Origin: Lachnospiraceae bacterium KM106-2
GTDB taxonomy: Bacteria; Bacillota; Clostridia; Lachnospirales; Lachnospiraceae
NCBI GenBank assembly: GCA_009731425.1
Contig: AP018794.1
Location: forward strand, 4,451,501-4,515,500
Direction: 5' to 3'
Length of the DNA: 64,000 nt
The notes below the pieces were generated by a model. It was not told where the DNA came from and searched no databases. It worked only from the letters and a program-made list of their open reading frames with translations. Positions 16,682 to 24,571 of this stretch are shown one piece after another. The position numbers and the translations under genes are program-made. Numbering within the stretch: the stretch's first letter is position 1; each line of letters begins with the position of its first letter.

Positions 16682-16711
16682 AAGGAGCTGTTTTCGCAAC
16701 AGCCCCTTTTT
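16682..16711 (+). terminator. Terminator-like hairpin between purC and purF
   Basis: AAGGAGCTGTT (16682-16692) pairs with AACAGCCCCTT (16698-16708) apart from one A-C mismatch, with a TTCGC loop and a T-run. It begins 12 bases after the purC stop and ends 31 bases before the purF start. It may partly end transcription or act as an attenuator. Confidence 0.65.
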
Positions 16712-16741
16712 AGACTGATTGACGTAAAGAAAGGGAATGCA

Positions 16742-18181
16742 ATGAGTAATTTAGTGAGTGAATATATTTCAGACGAACTTCATGAAGAATGTGGCGTCTT
16801 TGGTGTGTATGATTTTGATGGAAATAATGTTGCATCAAGCATTTATTATGGATTATTTGCGTTGCAGCACAGAGGTCAGGAAAGCTGTGGTATCGCAGTC
16901 AGTGATACGCAGGGACCAAAAGGTAAAGTTCGTTCCCTCAAAGGAATGGGACTGGTAAATGAAGTATTTACTCCTGAGGGACTAGACGGCCTATATGGTG
17001 ATATCGGGGTAGGGCATGTCAGATATTCCACAGCAGGTGCTAGTTGTTCAGAAAATATACAGCCTCTTGTTCTTAATTATGTAAAAGGTACCCTTGCATT
17101 AGCTCATAATGGTAATCTCATTAATGCCTTGGAACTTCGTAAGGAATTAGAATATACCGGTGCTATTTTTCAAACTACTATCGATACAGAAGTGATCGCT
17201 TATCATATTGCAAGAGAGCGTTTAAAAACACCAAGTGTTGAGAAGGCGGTTCATAATGCGATGATGAAGTTACAGGGAGCATATTCTTTAATTATCATGT
17301 CTCCTCGTAAATTGATCGGAGTTAGAGATCCTTATGGATTCCGTCCACTGTGTATTGGTAAACGTGATAATGCATATATTTTAGCTAGTGAGAGCTGTGC
17401 CCTTGATTCTATCGGTGCAACCTTTGTCAGAGATGTCTTACCAGGTGAGATCGTTACGATCAGTAAAGAAGAAGGAATTATCTCGGATACCTCTTTATGC
17501 CAGCCGAAAAAAGCAAAATGTATCTTTGAATATATTTATTTTGCAAGACCAGACAGTTATATTGACGGAATTAGTGTTTATAATTCAAGAATTATGGCTG
17601 GTAAGATCTTAGCACAGATGCATCCAGTGGAAGCGGATATCGTTGTAGGTGTACCGGATTCCGGAAATGCAGCGGCATTAGGATATGCTATGGAGTCAGG
17701 TATTAAGTTTGGAATGGCGTTTGTTAAGAATAGTTATGTCGGTCGTACATTTATCAAACCAAAACAATCGGTTCGAGAAAGTGCCGTTAAGATTAAATTA
17801 AATGTGTTAAAAGAAGTGGTTCGTGGAAAGCGAGTTGTTATGATCGATGATAGTATCGTTCGAGGAACAACAAGTGAGCGAATCGTTCGTATGCTTAAGA
17901 ATGCAGGTGCAACAGAAGTTCATGTTCGAATCAGTTCTCCACCATTCTTATATCCATGTTACTTTGGAACCGATGTACCAAACTGTGATCAGCTGATCGC
18001 GCATAATAACAGTGTAGATAAGATCTGCGAATTGATCGGTGCAGATTCTTTAGGATACTTAGATGGAGAACGCCTTTGTGAATTAGTCGAAGGAGCACAT
18101 GATTATTGTGATGCTTGCTTCTCAGGTCATTATCCGGTAGAACCGCCGAAAGAAGACATCCGTGGGGAATATGATAAATAG
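16742..18181 (+). CDS. purF: Amidophosphoribosyltransferase (glutamine PRPP amidotransferase)
   Basis: The start at 16742 (AAAGGGAA upstream) gives 479 residues; the longer frame from 16676 would run through the purC-purF hairpin. Residues 1-16 are a propeptide and C17 (EECGVFG) becomes the N-terminal nucleophile, as in the B. subtilis type. The glutaminase domain covers about 17-245 (HRGQES, RYSTAG, HNGNL). The phosphoribosyltransferase domain follows with VVMIDDSIVRGTT for PRPP. Late cysteines (PNCDQL, YCDACFSGHYP), with one earlier Cys, fit the 4Fe-4S cluster of the B. subtilis-type enzyme. It makes phosphoribosylamine, the first committed step of purine synthesis. Confidence 0.96.
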   Translation: MSNLVSEYISDELHEECGVFGVYDFDGNNVASSIYYGLFALQHRGQESCGIAVSDTQGPKGKVRSLKGMGLVNEVFTPEGLDGLYGDIGVGHVRYSTAGASCSENIQPLVLNYVKGTLALAHNGNLINALELRKELEYTGAIFQTTIDTEVIAYHIARERLKTPSVEKAVHNAMMKLQGAYSLIIMSPRKLIGVRDPYGFRPLCIGKRDNAYILASESCALDSIGATFVRDVLPGEIVTISKEEGIISDTSLCQPKKAKCIFEYIYFARPDSYIDGISVYNSRIMAGKILAQMHPVEADIVVGVPDSGNAAALGYAMESGIKFGMAFVKNSYVGRTFIKPKQSVRESAVKIKLNVLKEVVRGKRVVMIDDSIVRGTTSERIVRMLKNAGATEVHVRISSPPFLYPCYFGTDVPNCDQLIAHNNSVDKICELIGADSLGYLDGERLCELVEGAHDYCDACFSGHYPVEPPKEDIRGEYDK

Positions 18182-18205
18182 AACGTGTAACTTTTGTCAT
18201 TTTCT

Positions 18206-18213
18206 GATACAAT
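18206..18213 (+). promoter_or_regulatory. Possible extended -10 promoter of purB
   Basis: TGATACAAT-type extended -10 (TACAAT ending at 18213) lies 33 bp upstream of the purB start; no -35 at the right distance. AAGGAGG lies 8 bp ahead of the ATG. Confidence 0.35.
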
Positions 18214-18246
18214 AAAGACAGTACGTTTTAAGGAGGCTATTACGAA

Positions 18247-19680
18247 ATGAGTAACGATAAATATGTAAGTCCGTTGTCAGAACGTTATGCAAGTAAGGAG
18301 ATGCAGTATATATTTTCTCCAGATATGAAATTTAGAACATGGAGAAAATTATGGATCGCTCTTGCAGAAGCAGAAAAAGAGTTAGGACTTAATATTACAG
18401 AGGAACAAATCCAGGAAATGAAAGCGCATCAAGATGATATTAATTATGATGTTGCCAAAAAGAGAGAAAAAGAATGTCGTCATGACGTTATGAGCCATGT
18501 ATATGCATTTGGAGTACAATGTCCAAAGGCAAAAGGAATCATTCATTTAGGAGCAACTTCTTGTTATGTTGGCGATAATACTGATATTATCGTTATGACA
18601 GAAGCTCTTAAACTTGTGAAAAAGAAATTAATTAATGTAATAGATGAGCTAAGTCGTTTCGCAATGAAACAAAAAGCACAGCCAACTTTAGCATTTACAC
18701 ATTTTCAACCTGCACAGCCAACGACAGTTGGAAAGAGAGCGACTCTTTGGATGCAGGAATTAATGTTAGACTTAGAAGATCTTGATCATACGATCGATCA
18801 TATGAAATTACTTGGTTCTAAAGGTACTACGGGAACACAAGCTAGTTTCCTTGAGTTATTCGATGGTGATTATAGCAAAGTAAAACAAGTAGACGGCATG
18901 ATCGCAAAGAAGATGGGATTTAAAGCTTGTATGCCAGTCTCTGGCCAGACTTATTCTCGTAAAGTGGATACAAGAGTCGTAAATGTCCTTGCAGGCATTG
19001 CAGCTAGTGCTCATAAATTCTCAAATGATATTCGTTTATTGCAACATTTAAAAGAAGTTGAAGAGCCTTTTGAGAAGCAACAGATCGGATCAAGTGCAAT
19101 GGCTTATAAACGTAATCCAATGAGAAGTGAACGTATCGCATCTCTTTCTCGTTATGTTATGGTAGATGCCCTAAATCCAGCCATTACTTCTGCAACACAA
19201 TGGTTTGAAAGAACATTAGATGATTCAGCTAATAAACGTCTTAGTATTCCAGAAGCCTTCCTTGCAATCGATGGAATTCTTGACTTGTATTTAAATGTCG
19301 TAGACGGTATGGTTGTTTATCCTAAAGTAATTGAAAAACATATGATGGCAGAACTTCCATTCATGGCGACTGAAAATATCATGATGGATGCAGTAAAAGC
19401 CGGTGGAGACCGTCAGGAACTTCATGAGAAGATCCGTATGCTTTCTATGGAAGCAGGTCGTAATGTAAAAGAGAAAGGTTTAGATAACAACCTTCTTGAA
19501 TTGATCGCAGCAGATCCAAGTTTCAACTTAACGATGGAAGAACTTCAAAGTACTATGGATCCAAGCAAATATACAGGATGTGCCCAAATGCAGGTAGAGG
19601 AATTTATCTCTGAAGTTATCAATCCTGTTTTAGAAGAAAATAAAGATTTGATCGGCGTTAAAGTAGAGATCAACGTTTAA
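18247..19680 (+). CDS. purB: Adenylosuccinate lyase
   Basis: 477 residues with the fumarase/aspartase superfamily signature SSAMAYKRNPMRSE (about 282-295), the flexible catalytic serine loop, and the conserved THFQPAQPTT and GTTGTQAS segments. It splits SAICAR into AICAR and fumarate, and adenylosuccinate into AMP and fumarate, in the cytoplasm. The length is that of the long eukaryote-like PurB class found in some Clostridia. It lies 65 bp after purF in the same direction, probably in the same unit with an extra promoter. No hairpin directly follows; the next terminator is at 19833-19874, beyond a decayed repeat. Confidence 0.95.
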   Translation: MSNDKYVSPLSERYASKEMQYIFSPDMKFRTWRKLWIALAEAEKELGLNITEEQIQEMKAHQDDINYDVAKKREKECRHDVMSHVYAFGVQCPKAKGIIHLGATSCYVGDNTDIIVMTEALKLVKKKLINVIDELSRFAMKQKAQPTLAFTHFQPAQPTTVGKRATLWMQELMLDLEDLDHTIDHMKLLGSKGTTGTQASFLELFDGDYSKVKQVDGMIAKKMGFKACMPVSGQTYSRKVDTRVVNVLAGIAASAHKFSNDIRLLQHLKEVEEPFEKQQIGSSAMAYKRNPMRSERIASLSRYVMVDALNPAITSATQWFERTLDDSANKRLSIPEAFLAIDGILDLYLNVVDGMVVYPKVIEKHMMAELPFMATENIMMDAVKAGGDRQELHEKIRMLSMEAGRNVKEKGLDNNLLELIAADPSFNLTMEELQSTMDPSKYTGCAQMQVEEFISEVINPVLEENKDLIGVKVEINV

Positions 19681-19694
19681 TTAAATTATTCATG

Positions 19695-19832
19695 TTCACT
19701 CAAAGTAGTGTCTGAAGTGAGGTTTGGAGAACTTCGTTCTCCATTCTATATTAGAATTCGAAAATCACATTTTTCGGATTCTGGATAGATGTGAGCAGGT
19801 TGCGTTTTATACAACTTGCACGAATGAACGCC
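19695..19832 (-). repeat. Decayed, reversed copy (D) of the terminator-nested element
   Basis: GGTTTGGAGAACTTCGTTCTCCATT here is the reverse complement of the GGAGAAC hairpin and flank of copies A-C. Further on, GATGTGAGCAGGTTGCG and ACAACTTGCACGAATGA match the reversed branched stem, with a GTTG/CAAC inner stem again. The stretch between is diverged, and the end with the AGCTTG and GGATGAAAG stems is missing. Only one flanking hairpin remains, at 19833-19874. Confidence 0.75.
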
Positions 19833-19874
19833 AAAAAGGAGTATTACGACTTGATCGTGATACTCCTTTTTGCT
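19833..19874 (+). terminator. Intrinsic terminator downstream of purB
   Basis: AAAAAGGAGTAT pairs with ATACTCCTTTTT around a 15-nt loop, with the T-run built in. It is the single remaining hairpin beside the decayed element. Confidence 0.8.
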
Positions 19875-19902
19875 ATAGGGAAAAGTTACTTAAAAAAAGG
19901 GA

Positions 19903-20063
19903 GGGCCAATAAAGTGGGGACTCTATTGGCGATTATGAAAAAGATCTATATAAAAAATGTGATTAGCATATATTAGGAAGTCTGTGTGACTTCGTTTAAC
20001 TGATGTCCTTATTGTAGCGAGAAATTGTGAAGTAGATATGTTCAGTATTTGAAGAATTTGTGA
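19903..20063 (+). repeat. Second intergenic repeat family, copy 1
   Basis: Shares with the copies at 23757-23961 and 30655-30863: a GCCAATAAAG...CTATTGGC hairpin, then TTATGAAAAA(A/G)ATCTATATAAA, a second hairpin (here GAAGTC/GACTTC), CTTATTGTA, and GAA..(T)GTGAAC at the end. This copy is the shortest and most diverged. It lies between the purB terminator and the beta-helix gene. Confidence 0.7.
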
Positions 20064-20104
20064 ACGTGAAAAAACTATTTTAGGAATATGAGTTAGCGTA
20101 AGTA

Positions 20105-20113
20105 TGTTATAAT
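20105..20113 (+). promoter_or_regulatory. Extended -10 promoter of the beta-helix gene
   Basis: TGTTATAAT (20105-20113) is an extended -10 without a clear -35, 58 bp upstream of the start. Confidence 0.45.
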
Positions 20114-20170
20114 ATGGTAAGGTTAGGAAACTAGGGATGAGAGATGAAATAAGGGGTGTGAATATATGAA

Positions 20171-21247
20171 ATGCGAGTAACAATTTATAGTTTGCTATTA
20201 ATTTGTGTACTGTCAATGAATCGATCAGATGTGACTAATATACCGACGTCAAGCAGTTATGGAATTACGATCACCAATCAAAAAAAGATAAATGCAATAA
20301 CGACACTTACATATCAAGATTGCGGAAAAATGAAATGTACGAGAGGAATTTTAGAATATAATTATACAGATCAAAGTGGTATCAGTCATTATGAGAAGAT
20401 GATATTTGATCCGATTGGATATCATGTTTTTGATCAGCAAGGGACTTTATTAGCCTATCATAAGGATAATTATTTCGACTTTCAGGCAATTTTGAATCAG
20501 ACATCACAAGGTGGTGTGTTACAGATTAATTTCTACCAAGGAGAGTTTATGGCTTATGGGCCCTATCGAATCTATCGGGCAACTAACTTTAATTCACCTG
20601 ATCACAGTGCAAAGATCAGTAAGCAAAAGGATACTTATCTATTTATTAATACCGATGATGCTAGTGCTATGAATCTGAATTATGCAGATCTTTATAGCGG
20701 AGATGGAGATATTTCATTATCAGGCTTAACATTTGAATGTAATGGATTGAATCCTTGTATCGGTAAATTCTTACATGCCAGACATATTAGCTTTTCAGCA
20801 TGCACCGTTCAGAATGCTAGATATAATGGACATGTCATCGAGTTTTCTTGTGTACAAGATTCCACAATAGCCGGCTGTACCTTTACGAATACATCAATGG
20901 GATATGAGATAGGAGGTAATAATACAAATAACTATGAGACGATACAGATTGAGTCTGCATCAAGTCCCATAGCTTGTCCTTATGGTAAGTATAGTTTTTA
21001 TAGTGGGGATTATCGTTCTGTAAATATAGCAGTAACAGATTCAAAGTTTATTAATGTGTTAAGAGGAATAGGGAATCATGCTTCGAGTAACTGGCAGCAA
21101 TGTATCACGATTAGAAATGTAGAATTTAATGGCGTTCTGGAAGATGCCGTTCATTTTAACGATGAGACAGGAAAGAATAATCAGTTGTACTTAGAAGGTG
21201 GGATCATGAACCAGATAGGAAGAAATCAAGTATATTGTAGTAAGTAA
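20171..21247 (+). CDS. Secreted right-handed beta-helix (pectate-lyase-like) protein
   Basis: 358 residues. The N-terminus (RVTIYSLLLICVLS) is a short signal peptide or anchor. From about 130 on, the sequence has short, regular, Asn- and Cys-rich turns (for example ISLSGLTFECNG, ISFSACTVQNA, STIAGCTFTNT, VTDSKFINV, ITIRNVEFNG), the pattern of parallel beta-helix rungs. Such folds occur in polysaccharide lyases, hydrolases and epimerases, and in tail spikes; no catalytic motif is clear, so the substrate is unknown. The start is odd: the ribosome site AAGGGG suits an ATG at 20166 that would give only MKCE, and the long frame begins at the overlapping ATG at 20171, so a one-base loss in an A-run may have shifted the start. 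Confidence 0.72.
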   Translation: MRVTIYSLLLICVLSMNRSDVTNIPTSSSYGITITNQKKINAITTLTYQDCGKMKCTRGILEYNYTDQSGISHYEKMIFDPIGYHVFDQQGTLLAYHKDNYFDFQAILNQTSQGGVLQINFYQGEFMAYGPYRIYRATNFNSPDHSAKISKQKDTYLFINTDDASAMNLNYADLYSGDGDISLSGLTFECNGLNPCIGKFLHARHISFSACTVQNARYNGHVIEFSCVQDSTIAGCTFTNTSMGYEIGGNNTNNYETIQIESASSPIACPYGKYSFYSGDYRSVNIAVTDSKFINVLRGIGNHASSNWQQCITIRNVEFNGVLEDAVHFNDETGKNNQLYLEGGIMNQIGRNQVYCSK

Positions 21248-21249
21248 AT

Positions 21250-21293
21250 AAAAGGAGTATCGCTAATTAGAGATAGGAGATACTCCTTTTTCG
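21250..21293. terminator. Terminator between convergent genes
   Basis: AAAAGGAGTATC pairs with GATACTCCTTTT and has T-runs in both directions, so it can serve the beta-helix gene and the minus-strand GH18 gene. Confidence 0.88.
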
Positions 21294-21319
21294 GTTTATA
21301 TAAATTGTAAGTCTGCTAT

Positions 21320-22606
21320 TTAGATGACTCGAATTATATTGTAGAGAGAACTCACTACAAGCCAGTTTTGAGGAAAGAACTTCATTATATTCCAGTAAGT
21401 GATCCCTCTAAAGTTATATTCAGAAGGGAGCCTTACTTTGGCATCCACACTTCTGGCATCTTCAAACCAGACGACATGTTCTACACCGTCTTCGGCAGTG
21501 TAGTTAAAGAAAGGTGCTTGAGAAACTTCATCAAACTGTATTGGAGCTTGGTAGCGGGCTGCCCGCTCTACGGCTTCTACATTACCAAGGGTACTTGCAG
21601 CAGTGGTACCTCTAATATAAGGGAGAGGCCAATCATAGCCGTAATTCGGAAATCCCATAAAGATTTTCTCCCGTGGAATCGCAGTCACGCCGTAATCAAG
21701 AACTTCGCGGACTTTATTAATCGGAGCGACGGCCATAGGAGGGCCATAGGTATATCCCCATTCATAGGTCATTAATAGGACATAGGTGGCAGCAGCACCA
21801 ATTAACTCATAATTGTGCCCTTGATACAGAGTGCCAGTCTGAGTGGCGGAAGTCTTGGGTGCTAATGCAACGGATACAATATAGCCACTTTCAGCAAGAC
21901 GATCTCGAAGACGGCCTACGAATTGAGCAAACAACTCAGCGTCTTCAGGCTGAATAAATTCAAAGTCGATATCTACTCCTGCATAATTTTTGGATTCAAT
22001 CGTTGTGAAAATTTGATCGATCAGTCTTTGTTGTGCATTAAGATCAACAAAGACAGCGTGAGCGGTAGCAGCATCAAATACTCCAGTTGGACCGAGTGTG
22101 GCTAATACCATGATCGGAGCTACGTTATAGTCTCTAGCCAGTTGAATCAGTCTTGCATCATCCACAGGAATCAGATCACCGGCAGGAGTAAAACCGTAGG
22201 TGAAGATGCAGAGATATGTAAGGTAAGGGAGGGTACGCAGTAATGTTTCATCGGTGATAAAGGGGTAGGCATACCCGTTGATCGAGATTTCTCCTAATTT
22301 GGATTCGTCTGCATAGGAGATAACTAGAGTTTCTCCTTCAATCAAATAGTTTCTTGGTACTACGGCTGGGTTGTTTTGTAATAGGATTATGGTAGAGATA
22401 CCATATTGGTTTGCGATAGAGACTAAAGTCTCTCCGGCTTGTACGACATGAGTTACATTAGGATATCGAATGACCATGGTCTGACCGGGGACTAGATTAT
22501 TCGGATTTGTGATGCCGTTATTGAGTGCAAGGCGAGTGGCATCAACACCATACTGATTGGCAATAGATGCAAGAGTCTGACCGGCAGTTACAACATGAAT
22601 GTCCAT
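21320..22606 (-). CDS. LysM-LysM-GH18 glucosaminidase, spore-cortex/germination type (SleL/YaaH-like)
   Basis: The start ending at 22606 follows AGGTGATTCT; a Met 7 codons upstream is less likely. 428 residues: LysM 1 (about 2-48), LysM 2 (about 52-97), then a GH18 barrel (about 105-428). The catalytic DxDxE reads D212-I-D214-F-E216. There is no signal peptide, typical of SleL/YaaH proteins that are made in the mother cell and bind the cortex or coat through LysM. They cut the N-acetylglucosaminyl bond of cortex peptidoglycan at germination. Many codons use GC-rich third positions (GCC, GCG, CGG), unlike the neighbours, so transfer or a separate history is possible. It is convergent with the beta-helix gene. 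Confidence 0.88.
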   Translation of the reverse strand: MDIHVVTAGQTLASIANQYGVDATRLALNNGITNPNNLVPGQTMVIRYPNVTHVVQAGETLVSIANQYGISTIILLQNNPAVVPRNYLIEGETLVISYADESKLGEISINGYAYPFITDETLLRTLPYLTYLCIFTYGFTPAGDLIPVDDARLIQLARDYNVAPIMVLATLGPTGVFDAATAHAVFVDLNAQQRLIDQIFTTIESKNYAGVDIDFEFIQPEDAELFAQFVGRLRDRLAESGYIVSVALAPKTSATQTGTLYQGHNYELIGAAATYVLLMTYEWGYTYGPPMAVAPINKVREVLDYGVTAIPREKIFMGFPNYGYDWPLPYIRGTTAASTLGNVEAVERAARYQAPIQFDEVSQAPFFNYTAEDGVEHVVWFEDARSVDAKVRLPSEYNFRGITYWNIMKFFPQNWLVVSSLYNIIRVI

Positions 22607-22771
22607 AGAATCACCTGGAAAATGCATTTGGATTATTATATGATAGAGATTGGGGAGATATTCTGATTTAAGATGACTTAATCTTAAGAAAATCTTTAGA
22701 ATTTTATAAAGTTAATTTTTATATTTGTTGGTTATCATAGAGGAAATTAGGTTAATGAGGAGGAAGAGTAG

Positions 22772-23281
22772 ATGGACATCAGTAGTGCATTTGACTGCTT
22801 AGCACGTTATGGAGCATTATTTATCTTTGTTATTATCTTTTTAGAATACTTAAATGTACCAGGATTAGCAGCAGCAATTGTAATGCCAGCAGTAGGAATT
22901 TGGTGTGCTAAGAGTGGAATGAATCTTATTTTTGCGATATTTATCTCGGTATTAGGTGGTCTTACGGCAAGTTGGATCCTATATTTTCTAGGTGTATTCT
23001 TTGGAGATGTATTTATGAATCGCTATCTTAGTAAACATCCCAAACAGAAGGAGTTTATTGATAAAAAAGTAATTTATATCCGTGAAAAAGGAAATGCTGG
23101 TGTATTCATTGCAAGATTTATCCCGGCGGTAAGGACATTAATTTCGATTCCAGCAGGATTGGTAAAGCTGAATTTCATTAGCTTTACGGCATATTCCGTG
23201 GTTGCGATTACTATCTATAATGCTGCCTTTATCTCGGCGGGGTATTTTATGGGAGCGGGAGCGTTGCAGTTATTTGCTTAA
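22772..23281 (+). CDS. DedA-family membrane protein
   Basis: 169 residues with 4-5 membrane segments. The DedA/SNARE-associated signature FIARFIPAVRTLISIPAGL (about 112-130) is complete, including the Arg residues and the Pro. Family knowledge: DedA/UptA proteins are lipid transporters or flippases that help recycle undecaprenyl phosphate or handle phosphatidylethanolamine. GAGGAGG lies upstream of the ATG. The next small gene begins 26 bp on with its own ribosome site, suggesting co-transcription. Confidence 0.88.
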   Translation: MDISSAFDCLARYGALFIFVIIFLEYLNVPGLAAAIVMPAVGIWCAKSGMNLIFAIFISVLGGLTASWILYFLGVFFGDVFMNRYLSKHPKQKEFIDKKVIYIREKGNAGVFIARFIPAVRTLISIPAGLVKLNFISFTAYSVVAITIYNAAFISAGYFMGAGALQLFA

Positions 23282-23307
23282 GTTATATAAGAGAGGAGAA
23301 AGAAGAT

Positions 23308-23472
23308 ATGACTGGTGAATTTCCATATGGGAAATATCAGAATACGGAGTTATGGAATCTAGTAGAGAAAGCCATTGAGGATTTAGTTGAAAATGATGAC
23401 TTAGAAGAGAGAACAGCAAGAGAATATATAGTTGGATATTTGTGCAAAACAGTAGTGGAAAATAAATGGTAG
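23308..23472 (+). CDS. 54-residue acidic soluble protein
   Basis: ATG at 23308 follows GAGAGGAG by 8 bases. The product contains YGKYQNTELWNLVEKAI and EERTAREYIVGYLCK. I recall this as a widespread small protein of unknown function in Firmicutes and other bacteria (pattern: T-x-LW-x-hVxxAhxDLVEN-D-hE-x-T-x-x-x-YIVGYhCK). It is a single helix-rich domain without membrane segment. It lies 26 bp after dedA, probably in one transcript. Confidence 0.7.
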   Translation: MTGEFPYGKYQNTELWNLVEKAIEDLVENDDLEERTAREYIVGYLCKTVVENKW

Positions 23473-23480
23473 CATCCTTG

Positions 23481-23669
23481 CTACCAACCCTTTTGAACAA
23501 TTTTTGAGAGTAGATAATTTAAGAGTGAGATAAATAATTCAATTAGAAGGATACATAAGTCATAATGATCTTCAATATTGATCAGGTGAGTGAGTATCGC
23601 TAGGAAGAGAAGGGTGCAGAGGATATTAATAAAAATCCAGATAAGCATATCCAATAAATGTTCTTTCAT
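23481..23669 (-). CDS. 62-residue membrane protein, minus strand
   Basis: The minus-strand start ending at 23669 has a strong AGGAAAGGAG site 6 bases upstream. The protein is mostly hydrophobic with two likely membrane segments (about 7-27 and 37-55) and a basic end (SKIVQKGW). No family recognised. It stops 8 bp from the stop of the 54-residue protein, tail to tail. The clean ribosome site and membrane profile support a real gene; function unknown. Confidence 0.55.
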   Translation of the reverse strand: MKEHLLDMLIWIFINILCTLLFLAILTHLINIEDHYDLCILLIELFISLLNYLLSKIVQKGW

Positions 23670-23756
23670 GAGATTCTCCTTTCCTAATAGATATTATTAA
23701 TTTGCAGTTAGTATAGCAGGTATTTGTAAAATCTATATAAAGAGAAGGAATAAAGT

Positions 23757-23961
23757 CCCCATAAAATGAGGAGAGCCAATAGAGAAAATCTCTATTGGCA
23801 GTTATGAAAAAAATCTATCTATATAAAGTTAGTTGTTGTTAGGCGAAGCCGTTGATGATGCGCGCATTAGGTATCAACGACTTCTTTTAATTTATGTACT
23901 TAGTATAGATTATAAATGTGGATTAAGTATGACTGGAGTTTGAAGAATGTGTGAACGTTAT
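23757..23961 (+). repeat. Second intergenic repeat family, copy 2
   Basis: Contains GCCAATAGAG/CTCTATTGGC, TTATGAAAAAAATCTAT, GTTGTTAGGCGAAGCC, a stem GAAGCCGTTGAT/ATCAACGACTTC, then TTTATGTACTTAG and GAAGAATGTGTGAACG. Copy 3 keeps the shared words but has a different stem sequence, which still pairs. It lies between the minus-strand 62-residue gene and the plus-strand gene at 24042. Confidence 0.8.
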
Positions 23962-24041
23962 GATTATTATGAAATTAAGAGAAGAAGTCGATATATAAAA
24001 TAGAAAATAAAGTAAAATGTGAGATGATCGGAGTGAGACAT

Positions 24042-24458
24042 ATGAAAAATCAAGAAGAGTTAGTAAAGATTTATCTTAAAATTCATAATAAATGCAGCCT
24101 GACTTTCGATGAGTTAGTTTACTTATCAAAATTTAATCCGGATTGTTTTGAAAAGACGTGTAATAACCTTGTTTCAGATGTACCCGTAACAAAGGAGATA
24201 TTAAATCCTGTGATCGTAGTAGAAAATGAAGAATCATTGACGGAAAAGGAAATACAAATTGATCAGATTGAGAAAGTGTTGCAAAACTTAAAGGATATGG
24301 AAAATGATAAATTCCCAGTCGGTGAGATCTCATCTGATACAGTGAAACGTTTGTTAGGGGAGTTGTATATGGAGGAGTTACTAACAAATTCAGATCATAA
24401 CTCATATTTTAAGTATGAATTAAGTCGAACAATTGGGATGTTTGATCAAATGGTATAG
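24042..24458 (+). CDS. Unknown 138-residue soluble protein ahead of the exopolysaccharide operon
   Basis: I start at ATG 24042 (CGGAGTGAG 5 bases upstream) rather than at the ATG at 24024. It is helical and charged: an N-terminal part with HNKCSLTFDELVYLSKFNPDCFEKTC, a linker rich in Glu and Ile (about 55-85), and a helical C-terminus. No signal peptide, no membrane segment, no motif I know. A strong promoter for the glycosyltransferase operon lies in the 113-bp gap after it, so it is likely a separate unit, though co-regulation is possible. Confidence 0.6.
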   Translation: MKNQEELVKIYLKIHNKCSLTFDELVYLSKFNPDCFEKTCNNLVSDVPVTKEILNPVIVVENEESLTEKEIQIDQIEKVLQNLKDMENDKFPVGEISSDTVKRLLGELYMEELLTNSDHNSYFKYELSRTIGMFDQMV

Positions 24459-24494
24459 AATACAAGAAAAGAAAAAACACATAATATAAATATT

Positions 24495-24523
24495 TTGAAA
24501 TATATAGAAATAAATGGTATAAT
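24495..24523 (+). promoter_or_regulatory. Promoter of exopolysaccharide operon
   Basis: TTGAAA (24495-24500) and TATAAT (24518-24523), 17-bp spacer. The predicted start of transcription is near 24530. Confidence 0.78.
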
Positions 24524-24571
24524 ATTCCAAAACAATAAAGTTTTTAAATGGAATATGGAGATAAGATAAGA

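Noticed and set aside
23757..23961. c-di-GMP riboswitch upstream of the exopolysaccharide region
   Set aside because: The conserved bases of class I or II aptamers are absent; the sequence belongs to the second repeat family.
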